From NCBI GenBank assembly GCA_022702705.1, contig CM040426.1, positions 75,909,306-75,973,305 of the forward strand: a stretch of DNA of 64,000 nt, in the 5' to 3' direction. The position numbers were made by a program, and so were the translations under genes. Below the pieces are notes generated by a model. The model worked only from the letters and a program-made list of their open reading frames with translations, had not been told where the DNA came from and ran no database searches. Of the stretch, positions 1 to 12,600 are shown piece after piece (positions within the stretch are counted from its first letter, which is position 1; each line of letters begins with the position of its first letter). The DNA comes from Papilionanthe hookeriana x Papilionanthe teres. Its lineage: Eukaryota > Streptophyta > Magnoliopsida > Asparagales > Orchidaceae.

Positions 1-431
1 TCCCCCACTTGTTTGGTTGAGGAGAAATTCTTTGGAAGAGTGATTTATCTTTTTTGTTTGGATTGATGGAATAAAAAGACAAATTGAAGAATGAAAAAAA
101 CTTAATGTTTGTAATACTTTAGTTTTACTTTAACTTTTTCTCTGGACTTAAACCATGGGCAGAGAACTATTAAAAATATGCTTATGTTCTAATTTTCTCT
201 TTTAAATTAATTTGTTATGAATTCCACTCAAAACAAGTAAGCACTTTGTAATTTTGAGTTAAACAAGAGTTCCTTCTACCCAATTCCTCCAAAACGAACA
301 CAAGCATATCAGTTTTTGCTTGAATTCTGTTTTTTTTTCATTTTTTCTTGTTTGAATGAAAAGAGATTATGCTGTTGTTTCATTTTAATCTTTAATTGAT
401 TAATTTGCTGGACATCATAATGGAAAAACAG
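1..431 (+). other. Intron of the VPS38/UVRAG-like gene
   Basis: AT-rich sequence with stops in the downstream reading frame (TAA at 393-395). A U-rich tract leads to the acceptor AG at 430-431. No other feature is seen. Confidence 0.6.
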
Positions 432-638
432 ATCAGGCAGAAATATCTGCATCAGTCCAATGAATTGGATGATATGAGACGAAAGCTAGAGGCAAAGAAG
501 CTTGCCATGGGGGAGATGGTGATGCAGATGAGGGAGACGAAGGAGGATGTCAAAAGCAAAAATGAGCAGCTTTGTACTGCTCTTAAATCGTTGTTGGTAG
601 CTGGAAAGAAAGTATGTGCAGCGCATCAACAACTACAG
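432..638 (+). CDS. VPS38: VPS38/UVRAG exon a (coiled coil)
   Basis: 69 codons, from IRQKYLHQSNELDD to KVCAAHQQLQ, rich in Lys, Glu, Met and Gln as expected for a coiled coil. The donor CAG|GTAACT lies at 638/639. The start is set by the only AG in range (430-431), because the frame is closed by a stop just upstream. Both ends are phase 0. Confidence 0.82.
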
Positions 639-3600
639 GTAACTGACACCTGAAGTGAATATGATATGGAGTACGTTCTGTGAAGTGAAGTGGAAAATTT
701 TGTTAACAATGTTGTGGTCATGTCCATGCTGCTTCCTGTTTTGTATAGGTAATACTTGGTATGCTTATTTTACCAGTAGCTAATGTTCTTTTTGACATTT
801 TTTGCATCCTTGCTGTTTCTGGAGTCTTCAATTACATGGCTTGCTTCTCAGAACGTGGATTGATGCAAAATTCCTTGTTCCCACCCAATGCCTTTGCGTA
901 TTATCATCCCTAATTAAATTTGAGTCATGTTCTATTCCAAATCCAAAGCGTGGCTGTAAAAGAAGAGGGTAAAGTGACCAAATTGTCCCCTGACTGTTTC
1001 AATGTGGTCATTTTAATCCCAGAGTTTATATAAGTGTTAAATTAGTCTCAAATTCTCTAAATTGGGGTTCTAATAGCTCTTCATGGGGACTTTCAACCCC
1101 AATTTAAATAGTCGGGGGACTAGTTTGACGCTTTTATAGACTCTGGGTACTAAAATGACCCCATGTAAGTAGTTAGGGGACTATATTGTCACTTTACTCC
1201 TCTCCTTTTTTAGCCAAACTTTGGATGAGGAACATTTTTTGTATCGCAAAAAATGTACACTCATAGTCTCCCTATAATATGATTCTTTGAATTTTTTTAA
1301 AGAATAATATATATGATTTCATTTCTAAAATTGTTTGGAGATGATTTAGATGTTCAAAATGTTAATGATAACCGATCAATTATGACCATGTAGTTGCAAA
1401 CTATTGTTTTTGGGAGGCGAAAAATAATTATTCCTTTTCAATTTTCATAGAAAATGATTACAAGATATATAAAGGGATGACTCCCACATTATATAAAAAA
1501 TAAACACAGTCATAACTCTTTATTATAAAAGAAGGGAATATGAATTATAGCATACTAATAATTCTAACTTCTAGAAATAGAAAAATACTAATAATATAAT
1601 ATACTAAAAATAAAATCTTCTTAAAAATTGAACACCCCCTTAAGTTTGAGCATAAATATCTATCATGCCCAACTTGCTTACAAGGAGCTCAAAATTAAGC
1701 CTGAATGATCATTTGGTGAAGAAATCCACAATTTGTTAAACAATATGGATAAATGAACTATAAATAGCTCCACAATCATTCTTCTCTTTTATGAAGTGTC
1801 TGCCGATCTCCACATGCTTTGTACGATCATGCTACACTGGATTATCAACAATGCTTATGGCTATTTTATTGTCACAATATAATTTCATTGGCATGCTTAT
1901 CGGGATATGCAACTTTTCAAGAATTCTTTTGAACCATAACATCTCACATACTCCATTAGCTATAGCCCTATATTCTGTCTCAGTACTATTCCTTGTAATC
2001 ATATTTTGTTTCTTGCTTCGCCATGTAACCATGTTTTCCCGACACGGAGTTACAATATCTACAAGTTAATCTCCTGTCAATAACTGAGTCTGCCCAATCT
2101 GCATAAATGTATGCCTCTATTCTTGTTTGTGTGGTTTACTCAAAGAGTAAGCCTTTATCTGATATACCTTTAGATATCCTAGAATTTTGTTGATTACCTC
2201 CAGGCGTTTCTCATAGAGCGAATGCATAAATCGATTTACCAAACTCACCGGAAAGGCAATATCATACCGTGTATGTGATAAGTATTTTAACTTCCTCACC
2301 GCTTTTTAATACCCAACTCTATTCACTTAATCATCCTCCTTTCCGTCTAGTTTTTGAATGGATTAATTGGAGTATCTACAGGTTTACAGCCAATCATCTT
2401 AGTTTCTTTGTGAAGATCAATAATCCATTTCCATTGGAGACAAACATTTCCTTTCTTTGATCGAGCAACCTCCATACTAAGGAAATATTTCAGAGATCCC
2501 AAGACCTTGAATGATAGTGATGCCTTCAAATGATTCACCTGATATGCATTATTTCCAATGAGAATAATGTCATCCACATACATAATTAGTATGATTTTCT
2601 TCCCATCGTTTGAATGATTGAAGAATATTATAAATAGTATAAATTTCTCAACTGTGCTTTTGGTGTCTGCTTCAACCCGTATAAGAATTTTTTTAGTTTA
2701 CACACATTAGTGCTAAACTTCTCATTAAATCTCGAAGGTACATCCATATACACTTCGCCTACTAAGTCTTTATATCCAATTGTTATGAGGTTCAATCAAT
2801 ATTAGATGCAAGTGACAAAGAATTCTTACTAGGGATGTCAAAAGATTAACCTGACATGCCAGCTCGTCTCGAAACTGGCTAAAAAAATTCGAGTTCAGGT
2901 TGACCTGAATAATCTTCGGGTTAAGATTTTAAACCCGTTTAATTTTTTGGGTCAGGTTTAGGTTGACCCGCAAACAAAAAAAATGACCCAAAACTGATCC
3001 GTCAATCTGTAATTTGCTCTACTTCAATCCACTTATCGAAAATTGAACCAATGTTGACTCAAATATTTATCGTTATATTTAATAGATTAAACAAATCAGG
3101 TTCGAGTTATCCATATCTTGGTCGAGTCGAGTTCGGGTTGAGATTTATAACCTATATAATATTTGGGTCAGGTTCGAGGTGAACCTATTATGGTCGTGTC
3201 AATTTCGCGTTGGACTCGAACCTGACCCGCAGATTCAAATTCACACCCATAATCCTTATAAATTTTAGTTTTGCGACATGTGCGAATGTTTCTAAATAAT
3301 CAATGTCATAGGTCTGAGTAAATCCTTTGACAACCAGTCGAGTCTTGTATCATTTTAGAGAGATATCATAATTATACTTGATTGTAAATATGCATTTGAA
3401 CCCGGCGGTTGTCTTTCCTTTAGGTAGATCAACCAATTCTCATGTGTTATTTCTTTCAAAAGCTTTAATCTCCTCGAAAATAACATCCCTTCACTTGAGA
3501 ACTTTCAGAGCATTATGTATAGTACTAGGAAACTTCATACGTAATAATTGTAAGGTAAAAACACGAAAGTGGATGAGATGTTTTCATATGGCACAATCAG

Positions 3601-6600
3601 ACAATGGATGTTGGGTGCATGACCTTTCTCCAATGGGAAGACCAGACTCATTAGATTCAAGTTTTAATATAGGCTCGGATTTAGGACTAAAAGGCTCATA
3701 ACTCGAAGATGAAATGTATTGGATATGAGATAAAATTTTAGTGATGACATTTCCTGGTTCGTGGATTCTAAGCCGTTCAAAGAATTAGTGCCTTTCAAAG
3801 AATTAGTAGGTCTTTTCTTATGAGTTTTTCTCTGCCGCGAATAGACAATCAAATTGTACGACTATCGTGGTTCTTTTTCTACTCATTTTTTGTTATGAAC
3901 ATCATAAGGTGACATTTTAGGAACTTCACTATCTCAAAGACTCGACACACCCTCTTGATATAATATCACTTGAATTTTTCAGGTTGAACAATCAAGATTA
4001 GGGATATACTAGTTTGGGAGTCTTCACTTTGAAGAATATATTGAAACACAGTAGAAAAATCTTTATTTTGTTCCCCTATTGAAGATGAGGTAAAAAATGT
4101 TTTAATTAAAAAACGGTGACATCCATGGTAACAAATATTTTTTTTAGAATTAGGATCAAAGCATTTATCCCCTTTTAGGTAGGAGCACAACTAACAAACA
4201 CATGAATGTGAGCAAAAACGGTACATCCAATATCTTTAAAGGTGGAGACGATGAGATCCGATTCTTTGGATTTTTTTGTGAAAAACATCAAAATGTGCTT
4301 CAAAGTTTAAAATTTTATTTGGTGCTTTATTCATGAGAAATGTAGCTGTATGAACGAATTCACCCCCAAATATATTTAGGCACCTGATTAGTAAATCAAA
4401 ATGCCCGATCTACCTATAAAAAGTATTTCTTTTTTCAACTACATCATTTTATTGGAGAGTGTCGATGCAAGAGTTTTAATTTATTATTTTTGTATAGAGA
4501 AAGAAACTTAAAATATTTTTGAAGTATTCTTGATCGTTATCACTTTGTAACATTTGAATGATTTTATGAAATTGTGTGTACTATGGTGTAAAAAATCTTG
4601 AGAATTATTTCCACTTTAGATATTTGTTTCGTTAAATAAACACAACTTGATTCTAGACATCGTTATGAGTCAGAGTAAATTGTGTACTTGATTCGTATAT
4701 TTTAGAGAGAACGATGCACGATGATGTTTAGAAAGCTAAATAAACTCCACATTAAAACAAAAATAAAATTTTATTCTGAACTAATTTTGGAACCAATATT
4801 TTTTACTGAAAATTAGGATGAACTTACCTTTAATGACCTAACATAATTTCATTGTTTTTAAAAGTAGAAATAAAATTTAAATCATTACTTTGACATTGTT
4901 ATTTAAGTTAAAATCATTACTTTGACATTGTTATTTAAGTTACGTTTATCTTCAAAACAATACTCATCTTTTTTTCTTTGCACTGCTAATCATCATCCTC
5001 GTGGTCAATTTCTGAAGCTCACCTCAAGAAGAATAAAAATTAGTTTCATATTGATGATCAACACTAATTTTTTTTTATAGACAAGTTACACGATAGATTA
5101 AGAATGTGGAGAACATCGCAAAGAGTTAACAACGAAGAGAGTTTGACATATTATATTTCGACATTTACCGAGAGGGAACCATCAATAATTTTGATTTTTT
5201 TTTTGTTACCTGCAAAAGATTTGTAGGAGGAAAATAATTTAGAACAATCAGTCATATGTTCAGTTGCCTCAGAATCAATTATCGAAGAATAAAAAAATAG
5301 GAATAAAACGTAACAAAGTGGCGGTCAAAGAGTTACCCTTCTGTACTAAGGAGCAAGACGGAATCAGGAACATTTTTGAAAATTGAAACGATTTTTGCAA
5401 GTGCTCTAATCACTCATTATTGAAAGGGACTACATTCAAGGTAGGAGGGGGCTGCTGAGTTTCTTCGTATGCCAATATTTTTTAAATTTACATATTTATC
5501 TTTGTTGGATTTTGATTTCAATTTACATATTTATCTAAAATGGTTTCTTCGTATGCCGATATTTTTTCCAATGCTCACACCATGGTTTTGATTCAAATCA
5601 AAACCAAAATCAGTGAACAAATTGCAAGTATTTGGTAGGAAAAGCCTAATTAGGGCTAATTTGATTAATATCAAAATGAACAAATAAGATAAAAGGGACG
5701 ATCTACAATTCAGAAGGTAGATCATCTTTTCACAACCCTAAATGACACTAAGAACAAAAAGACAAAAGGAAGAAACAACATAAATCAAAATATAATTCAA
5801 ACCCTAGGTGACTGGCTCTAATAAAACACCGACAAAACACATTCAAACTTCCCCCCAAATCCCCCTTTAATTCCTCTCCTCGCATACGTGATTATTGGCT
5901 TGACATACCACCTAGGGGCTGGACTCCATTCAGGAGGCATGTTGGCTTTGTGGGCCGTTTTTGTCTCGACCGGTCCCTTATGGACCGGCGCAACAATACT
6001 CCACTCCCAAAGAAGTACCTTGTTCTCAAGTTGGAATGATGTGAATTGCTTCTGGATCACTTCATAAGACTCTCACGTTGCTTCATAATTTGGTAGAATT
6101 TTCCATTTAACTCGTTATTCACTCTTTGCCGCACTCCTACCTCCGAAGGTTCGAAAATCACCTCCACTTTTTCTGTCAATGTCAGCTGTAGTGAAGACGA
6201 GCGTGTGTGACGTCCGGTAACAGGCCTTAGCTGTGATACATGAATATTGGATGCAATGATGATGACAATAAAGTTAGACAATATGCCAATTTAGGGGTGT
6301 AAACGAGTTTAGTTGAGTTGAACTCAAGCCAACCTGGGCTTGAGCTTGAGCTTGATTGATATGAAAAGTGTTCGAGCTCGATCTTGAGCTTAACTCTACG
6401 AGTTCAAGCCAGCTCATGAGCCCTTGTTTAGTATGAAATAGAGATAAAATATTAATTTAACTATTATAATGAAAGGACGTAAAATGAGCATTTAGGAGAT
6501 AATTATTTAGAAATAATTAATATAAAATGTGAAATATCATTTTTTTAATATTTTGAATAATTAAATAAAAGTTCTTGAATTTTAATATATTTAAAAATAT

Positions 6601-9600
6601 TTTTAATTAATTATTTTTCAAAAAAGTCGAATCTTGAGCTAACGAGTCGAGTCGAGGTGAGGTTGGCCTGAGCTTGGCTTGTTAGCTCATCGAGCTCAGT
6701 TCACGAACCACTTATCGAGTCGAGCCCGTGCCTGCTAATCAATTGGCTTGGCTCACTTACACCTCTATATGCTATAATTCCAATACGTGCCACTATTTCA
6801 TAGTGTCCAAAATATCACGGGGAAAGCTTCTTGGTCCTTCTGGCTAGTGTCTTCTGCCGGTAAAGGTCTCAACTTTAAATAAACCCTATCCCCTGGCTCA
6901 AATTGTACGTTCCTCCTTTTTCCATTAGTCTTCTTCTTTATGATCAGTTGGGCTCTTAGTAGATGTCCCTTTGACTTTGCCAATATCCTGTCCCTCTTCT
7001 CTAAGTACCGATTTACACTGAATACTGGTGTGGCGTTATGCTCATAAGGTATTAGGTGAGGTGAATCATGCCCGTATAAATTCCTCTAAAAGGAGCAGCC
7101 TGTGCTGCAATATGGTATGAATTGTGGTATTAATACTCAGCCAAGCAATCCATCTTGCCCAAAACATCTGCTTATCTGATACAAAATAATTAAGGTAGGT
7201 TTTCACAATTGTGCTGACCATCTTTGTCTGGCCATCTATTTGGGCATGATATGTTATACCTCTTTAGGACTGTCCCTTGTAATCTGAATAGTTTCTTCCA
7301 GAAATGACTAACATCTGGTCCTTGTCTGATACAATGGATTTCAGAACACGATGCAAACGAACTACTTCACGTATGACACAATAACTACTGAGATAACATT
7401 GTAAAGATGTCGAAATGGAATGAAGTGTGCATACTTGCTTCGGTGATCTACTACCACCAATATCACAATAAATCTCTCTGATTGTGACAACCCCTCTATA
7501 AAATCCATCATCATTTCCTTCCAAACCTTCTTAAATAAAGCTAGGGGTTGCAATAAGTCTATTGGTACCATAGTCAAATACTAATGTCATTAGTACACAT
7601 CCTATCTCGCCACTATATCCGCTAAATCTCTGTGCTTTCGGACCTAATAAAGTTCCGCCGACAGCCGACTGTACGTCTTTCGTACCCCTGGATGCCTTTT
7701 AATGACACTGCCATAAAACTCTTGCAATAGTTTGGGGATGTACCTCAATGACCTCGGTAACACAAATTGTTCCTATTAGATTAATCCTTGTCCCTCAATG
7801 CATATCCTGAATGACTATTCGGATCCTGTAGCAACTCTGCCCTGATCAACCTCAACCCATCGTCCTGTTCACTTTCCTGCCTTTAGGTTTCCCAATATAA
7901 GATCAGGGGTATTGATAAATTGATCAGCTGGGGCTCCCTCTTTCCTCTATAGTGCATCAACAGCCTTATTCTCCAGTATCGAGTTATACTGGATCTCAAA
8001 ATCATATCCAAGTAATTTGGATAGCCACTTCTGATGCTCTTTAGTCACCTTTATCTGCTCCAACACATACTTCAAGCTCCTTTGATCTGTCATGACTATA
8101 AAATGTTGCCTCAATAGATAAGGATGCGATTTTTGAATGGCTAAGACGATAACCATCAATTCCCGCTTGTATACGAACACCTGGCTGAAATATGCAATTG
8201 GCCGCTGGTTCTGCATGAGTATTACCCACAATCCATACTCCCACCCATCCGTCTTTATCACAAATGGCCTACTGGTCTTGAAGTGCTAATATCTGAATGC
8301 TGAGCTATTTGAAGGCTCACGTCGCTTGCTTCCCCGCCACTTGAAACTGTTTTTCTTTAGCGGCTTCGTCAACGGTCATGCATTCATGCCATACGTTCTC
8401 ACGAATTTCCGGTAGTATCCGGTTAGACCTAAGATCCCTCTCAACTCCTTCAAGCTCCTTCAAGCTCCTTGACTATGGCTAGTTCAATATAGCTTAAATC
8501 TTGGACTTGTTCGCTGTTATCCTTACTTTGGTCGCCACATGCTAAGTACTCCTGTGACTGCAAATTTGCATATTTTCAAGTTAGCGTAACTGGTGCCCTC
8601 TCAACTTCTCCAATACTGTCATCAGGTGTCCCATATGTTCTGCCTCTACAAGACTGTAGATCAGGATGTCCAAAGAAAAACAAACAAGATACAAGGGATG
8701 ATCTACAATTCGAGAGGTAGATCATCTCATTATAAATCTTAGACATTGTTAGGAACTAAAGACAAAAGGAATAAACTTTTGAAATCAAACGTAACTCAAA
8801 CTCTAGGTGACTAGCCCTAATAAAACACTTCAAAAATACATTCATACTTTCTCCCCAAATCCTCACTTATTCCTCTCCTTGTGTACGTGATTATTAACGG
8901 GCCCTCCAGAGGGTTGGACTCTTCCCAAACAATTGAGTGGCTTAGTTGGGCCGGTCGGGTCCCGGTCAGTCTCCTTGATCAAAGTAATAGTCGATCCTTT
9001 CTGGACCGACATAATAGGTTTCTTACAACCTTTTTTATCAATATCAACCTCTTTTTCTTTGAAAATTAGTATCAACCTTTTTTGACACATGAGCCGAGTT
9101 TTTCTGTTCAATATTACAAGACGATTCACTTTTGTGCAATATAATTATTCTTCTGGACTTCAAGTCTAACTTCTGAATGGACTTCTCGAATAACTTCTGA
9201 ATGGACTTCTCGAATTGAGGGTAGAGTATTCCTACCAAGGATTCGACTTCGGACTTCATCTAAACTCCGATTAAAACCAGTTAAGAACATGAAGACCCGG
9301 TCATTTTCCTCTATTTTTGTGGCAAACATAATCATTTGAATTCTCCTAAGTAACATCATAACATTGATTAAGCTCCTGCCACAAGGTTACCAGCATATTA
9401 TAATAAGTAGTAACTTCGTTGTCGTTTGTTTGGATTTTCAAAGGTGAATTTTAACTCAAAATTTTGTGAAGAATTCTCCAAGTCTGAATAGAGATTTCGA
9501 ACGATTTTCCAGATATCTCAAGCAATCAGAATGAATAGATGAGACTTTCTTATGGTAAGTTTCATGGAGTTGAAGAGGCATGCCATCACTAGAGAATATT

Positions 9601-12600
9601 TGGACTGTCATTTTTTAAATTTGCATAGCTTGCAATAGCTTTTAAAATTTCTTCTATTAAGTGCCCAATTTTACGTCCCTCGTCGATCGTTAATTTTATG
9701 GATTTAGCACTTGAGGTAGTTATGTACATTAAATTTTATAACTATGAGGTGAGATCTTAAATTATGAGAAAAATTTGCAGAAGCTGTTAGGTGATGTGAG
9801 GAGGTTTCAGAATTACTGGAACCGTTCGATATTGTAGAATTTCTTTGAACTCTAGTTATCATTTGCTGCTTTGTATGACATTTTGAAAATTCGAGACGAG
9901 GAACATCTATGCAGTGGTTACATCGAGGAAATAGAAAAAAACAACCTAGTTCGGATATGGGTTTGACCTGCGCAGTTTCGACGCCAGAGGAAAGACAAGA
10001 AACGCCAAGTGTTGTGGGGTCTCTAAATGCCGTGATCTAGTCGTTGTTTTCCTAGCTAGCTCTAATGGATCACGAGGGTTCTGCAGTGATCTAGTCATTG
10101 TTTTCTCGCGATCTAGTTGTTGCTTCGCAACAAGTTCTAATCGCGATGATATCACACGGTCTACTGCTCCAATCGTTGTCTTCTCTGTGAGCTCAAATTG
10201 AGACTGTATCGCGAAAGGTCTACCATGATCCAATTATTGTCTTCCAAGCTAAATACAATTGTGACTTTTTCATGAGGGACTGTCACGAAAATGATGGTAT
10301 TGAGAGGCAAGAGAAACACAACAAAATCCGTAGAAGATCTCGTAGGGATTAGGTCGCGGTTTCAAAGGTGAAGGTGATCTTTGATACCATGTAGTTTTTG
10401 AGAGGAAAAAAATAATTATTTATCTTCAAATTTATAGAAAATTATTATAAGATGAATAGAGGGATGACTCCCACATTAGAAAAATAATAGCCCTAACTCT
10501 CCATGATAAAAAAAGGAAACATGAATTATGATTTTGTAATAATGCTAACATCTAATATTGGAATACACTAAAATTAAAATCTTCCTAAAAATACAACACA
10601 AACTATGTCACAAAAATTGTTGAAGGATCACTGTTTCAAATCCATTTATTATTTTCCCTTGTTTACTATTTTATTGTATGTGATTTGTTTGCTTCTTGCG
10701 TTTAGATGTTAAAATTATTTGAACCCATATGGAAGACAAGGTGTGGGACATGGCGAAACGATTCCTTAATAATAGTGCCCGTCATGTTATTATATCTTTC
10801 TCAGAACTGCGCATCTTTTGATGATTATTGCTATTTTGTTAAATCTGATATATGTTGCAAATTTCCTTCAAAAGTGAAATGCAGGATTACCATTGTTTTT
10901 CTATACCTATGTTCTTTATCAACTCTGATTTGGCATGCAAAATGGAAATAAAGTTTTCGGATTTCTCATTGTTCTATGTGGACCTTATTGTGGTCAGCAA
11001 TTCAGCAACTTAAGAAGAATGATTAACAAAAATGTTCCCTACTTGATCTCCTTCAAGAAACCTTTACACTTGATTATAGGAAAGTTTTGAAGCATGATGG
11101 AGAAATCTTTATTTTTGTCCGATCCTCTTGTTAAAGGAATATGAACTTTAGCTAATTAAAAGACTAATGATGATAGGAAAAGGGAATAGAGAGTGAGGGA
11201 GTCTTGGAGATGTATCTTCAGTAGTTTTTTTCATTAATGGCAGCCTTTTAAACAATTCCTTTAGCTTCTGGCTTTAATGAACCGCTAGAGATGGTGGCTT
11301 GGATGATGGAGTTGTTTATTTTTATTTTTGCTGGGGCTTACAATTTCCTTGCCTGGCTTGATGTGCTTTAAAAATGCAACCAATCAGACGGACCCAACAT
11401 GCCTCTGTTCTTAATTACCCCACCTGTTTATGCTTTATTGGTCTGAGAGATTTTTCCTGAAATGAAAAAATTCAAATACATTCAGGGATTTGGTTTCATA
11501 TGATTGAATTATGATCAAATATATATTCTTTTGACATTTTCGTGACATATCCTTTTGAAAATAATTAGGCAAGTACTTTCATTATTTCTGGGTTGTGTTT
11601 TTTCAGGTTCACTAGGTTTATCTATTCATGGCAATCTCGTGTTATGTAATTAGCGTTAATTGAGCTCGACAACTGATATAAATTTTTTTTGGAAGATTTA
11701 CAAACATAACTCTCAATTCTGTTGTGTTTACATATCTAAGGCCTAAACTTCAATTTTTATATCAATGCCAAATTCCCTATGCATCAAAAGTGTATTTCAC
11801 TTTTTCGAAGTTAAAGTGGTATTTTTTTTATGTGATAGGAATGATTTGGGTGGAGTAAAGTTTAGTTTTACATATGTAAATACATATGAATTGGGTGATG
11901 CCCCATTTTTTCATATCTAATTTTAAGTGGAATTCTCATTTTGGTAGGAGGCTAATAAGTTGGTAATTGGAAAAATGGGACACGGGAATGCCAAAAGCTT
12001 ACAGAAGATGCTACGGGTGAGACAACAACATATGGTAAATCAAGTGAATTCATTGTATCCAGTGAAGTCCTCGAATGAAAATGCATTGAAGGAGAAGCTT
12101 GATAAACCTTCTGGGGGTAAATTATCAAGCTTTATTGCTTTATCAATTTTATAGTTGAGATTGTGTTTTTTCATTGAAATTTATTGGTCAAGAGGACTTA
12201 TATTTAAAGATCAAGTTGATTAATTTTATTAACTTTTTACAACACGTTTGTGGCAAAATAAAGTTTGAAGCATTTAGAAGGCTTGTAGTAATGTGCTTTA
12301 TGTGTTTTGCTCTAAATGTTCATTTAGGGGCATTTACATACATACCACCCAATTCCTATGCATTTACATATCTAACACTTAAACTCTGTCTTTTACATTT
12401 ATACCACCCAAATCTTCTATAAAAAATACAAATACCACCATTTTAACTTTTAAAAAGTGAAATACACCTTTTTCATGCTTAGGTAAAGGTGACATATATG
12501 TAAAAATTGAAAATTTGGTGTTGGATATCTAAATACGTAGGAATTAAATGGTATCCATGTAAATCTTCCATACAATTTTATTTTTAAAATTTAGTAGGGC

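Larger units (their letters stand above)
5668..9015 (-). mobile_element. Ty3/gypsy retrotransposon, 5' part deleted, nested in the copia element
   Basis: Direct repeats at ~5668-5995 and ~8667-9015 are LTRs; shared stretches include GATCTACAATTC, GGTAGATCATCT and CTAGGTGACT. A polypurine tract (GGGAGTGGAGTA) precedes the 3' LTR at 5996-6012. Between them lie RT end, RNase H, integrase and a chromodomain-like tail on the minus strand, the order of a chromovirus-type gypsy. The RT motif DILIYS (~8655) abuts the right LTR, so primer site, gag, protease and most of RT are lost. Frames are broken. Confidence 0.82.
1402..10598 (-). mobile_element. Ty1/copia LTR retrotransposon, degenerate, with nested insertions
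   Basis: Left LTR 1402-1634 and right LTR 10390-10598 are alignable but clearly diverged. The 5-bp target duplication CAAAC lies at 1397-1401 and 10599-10603. On the minus strand a primer-binding site TGGTATCAAAG follows the 5' LTR (about 10379-10389), and a polypurine tract TTAAGGGGG precedes the 3' LTR (1635-1643). Gene order on the minus strand is gag (9126-~10260), protease (~5175-5285), integrase (~3966-5170), RT (~2347-3430) and RNase H (1832-2032). Frames are broken in many places, so it is dead. A gypsy element sits between gag and protease, and a hAT-like MITE splits RT. Confidence 0.9.
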
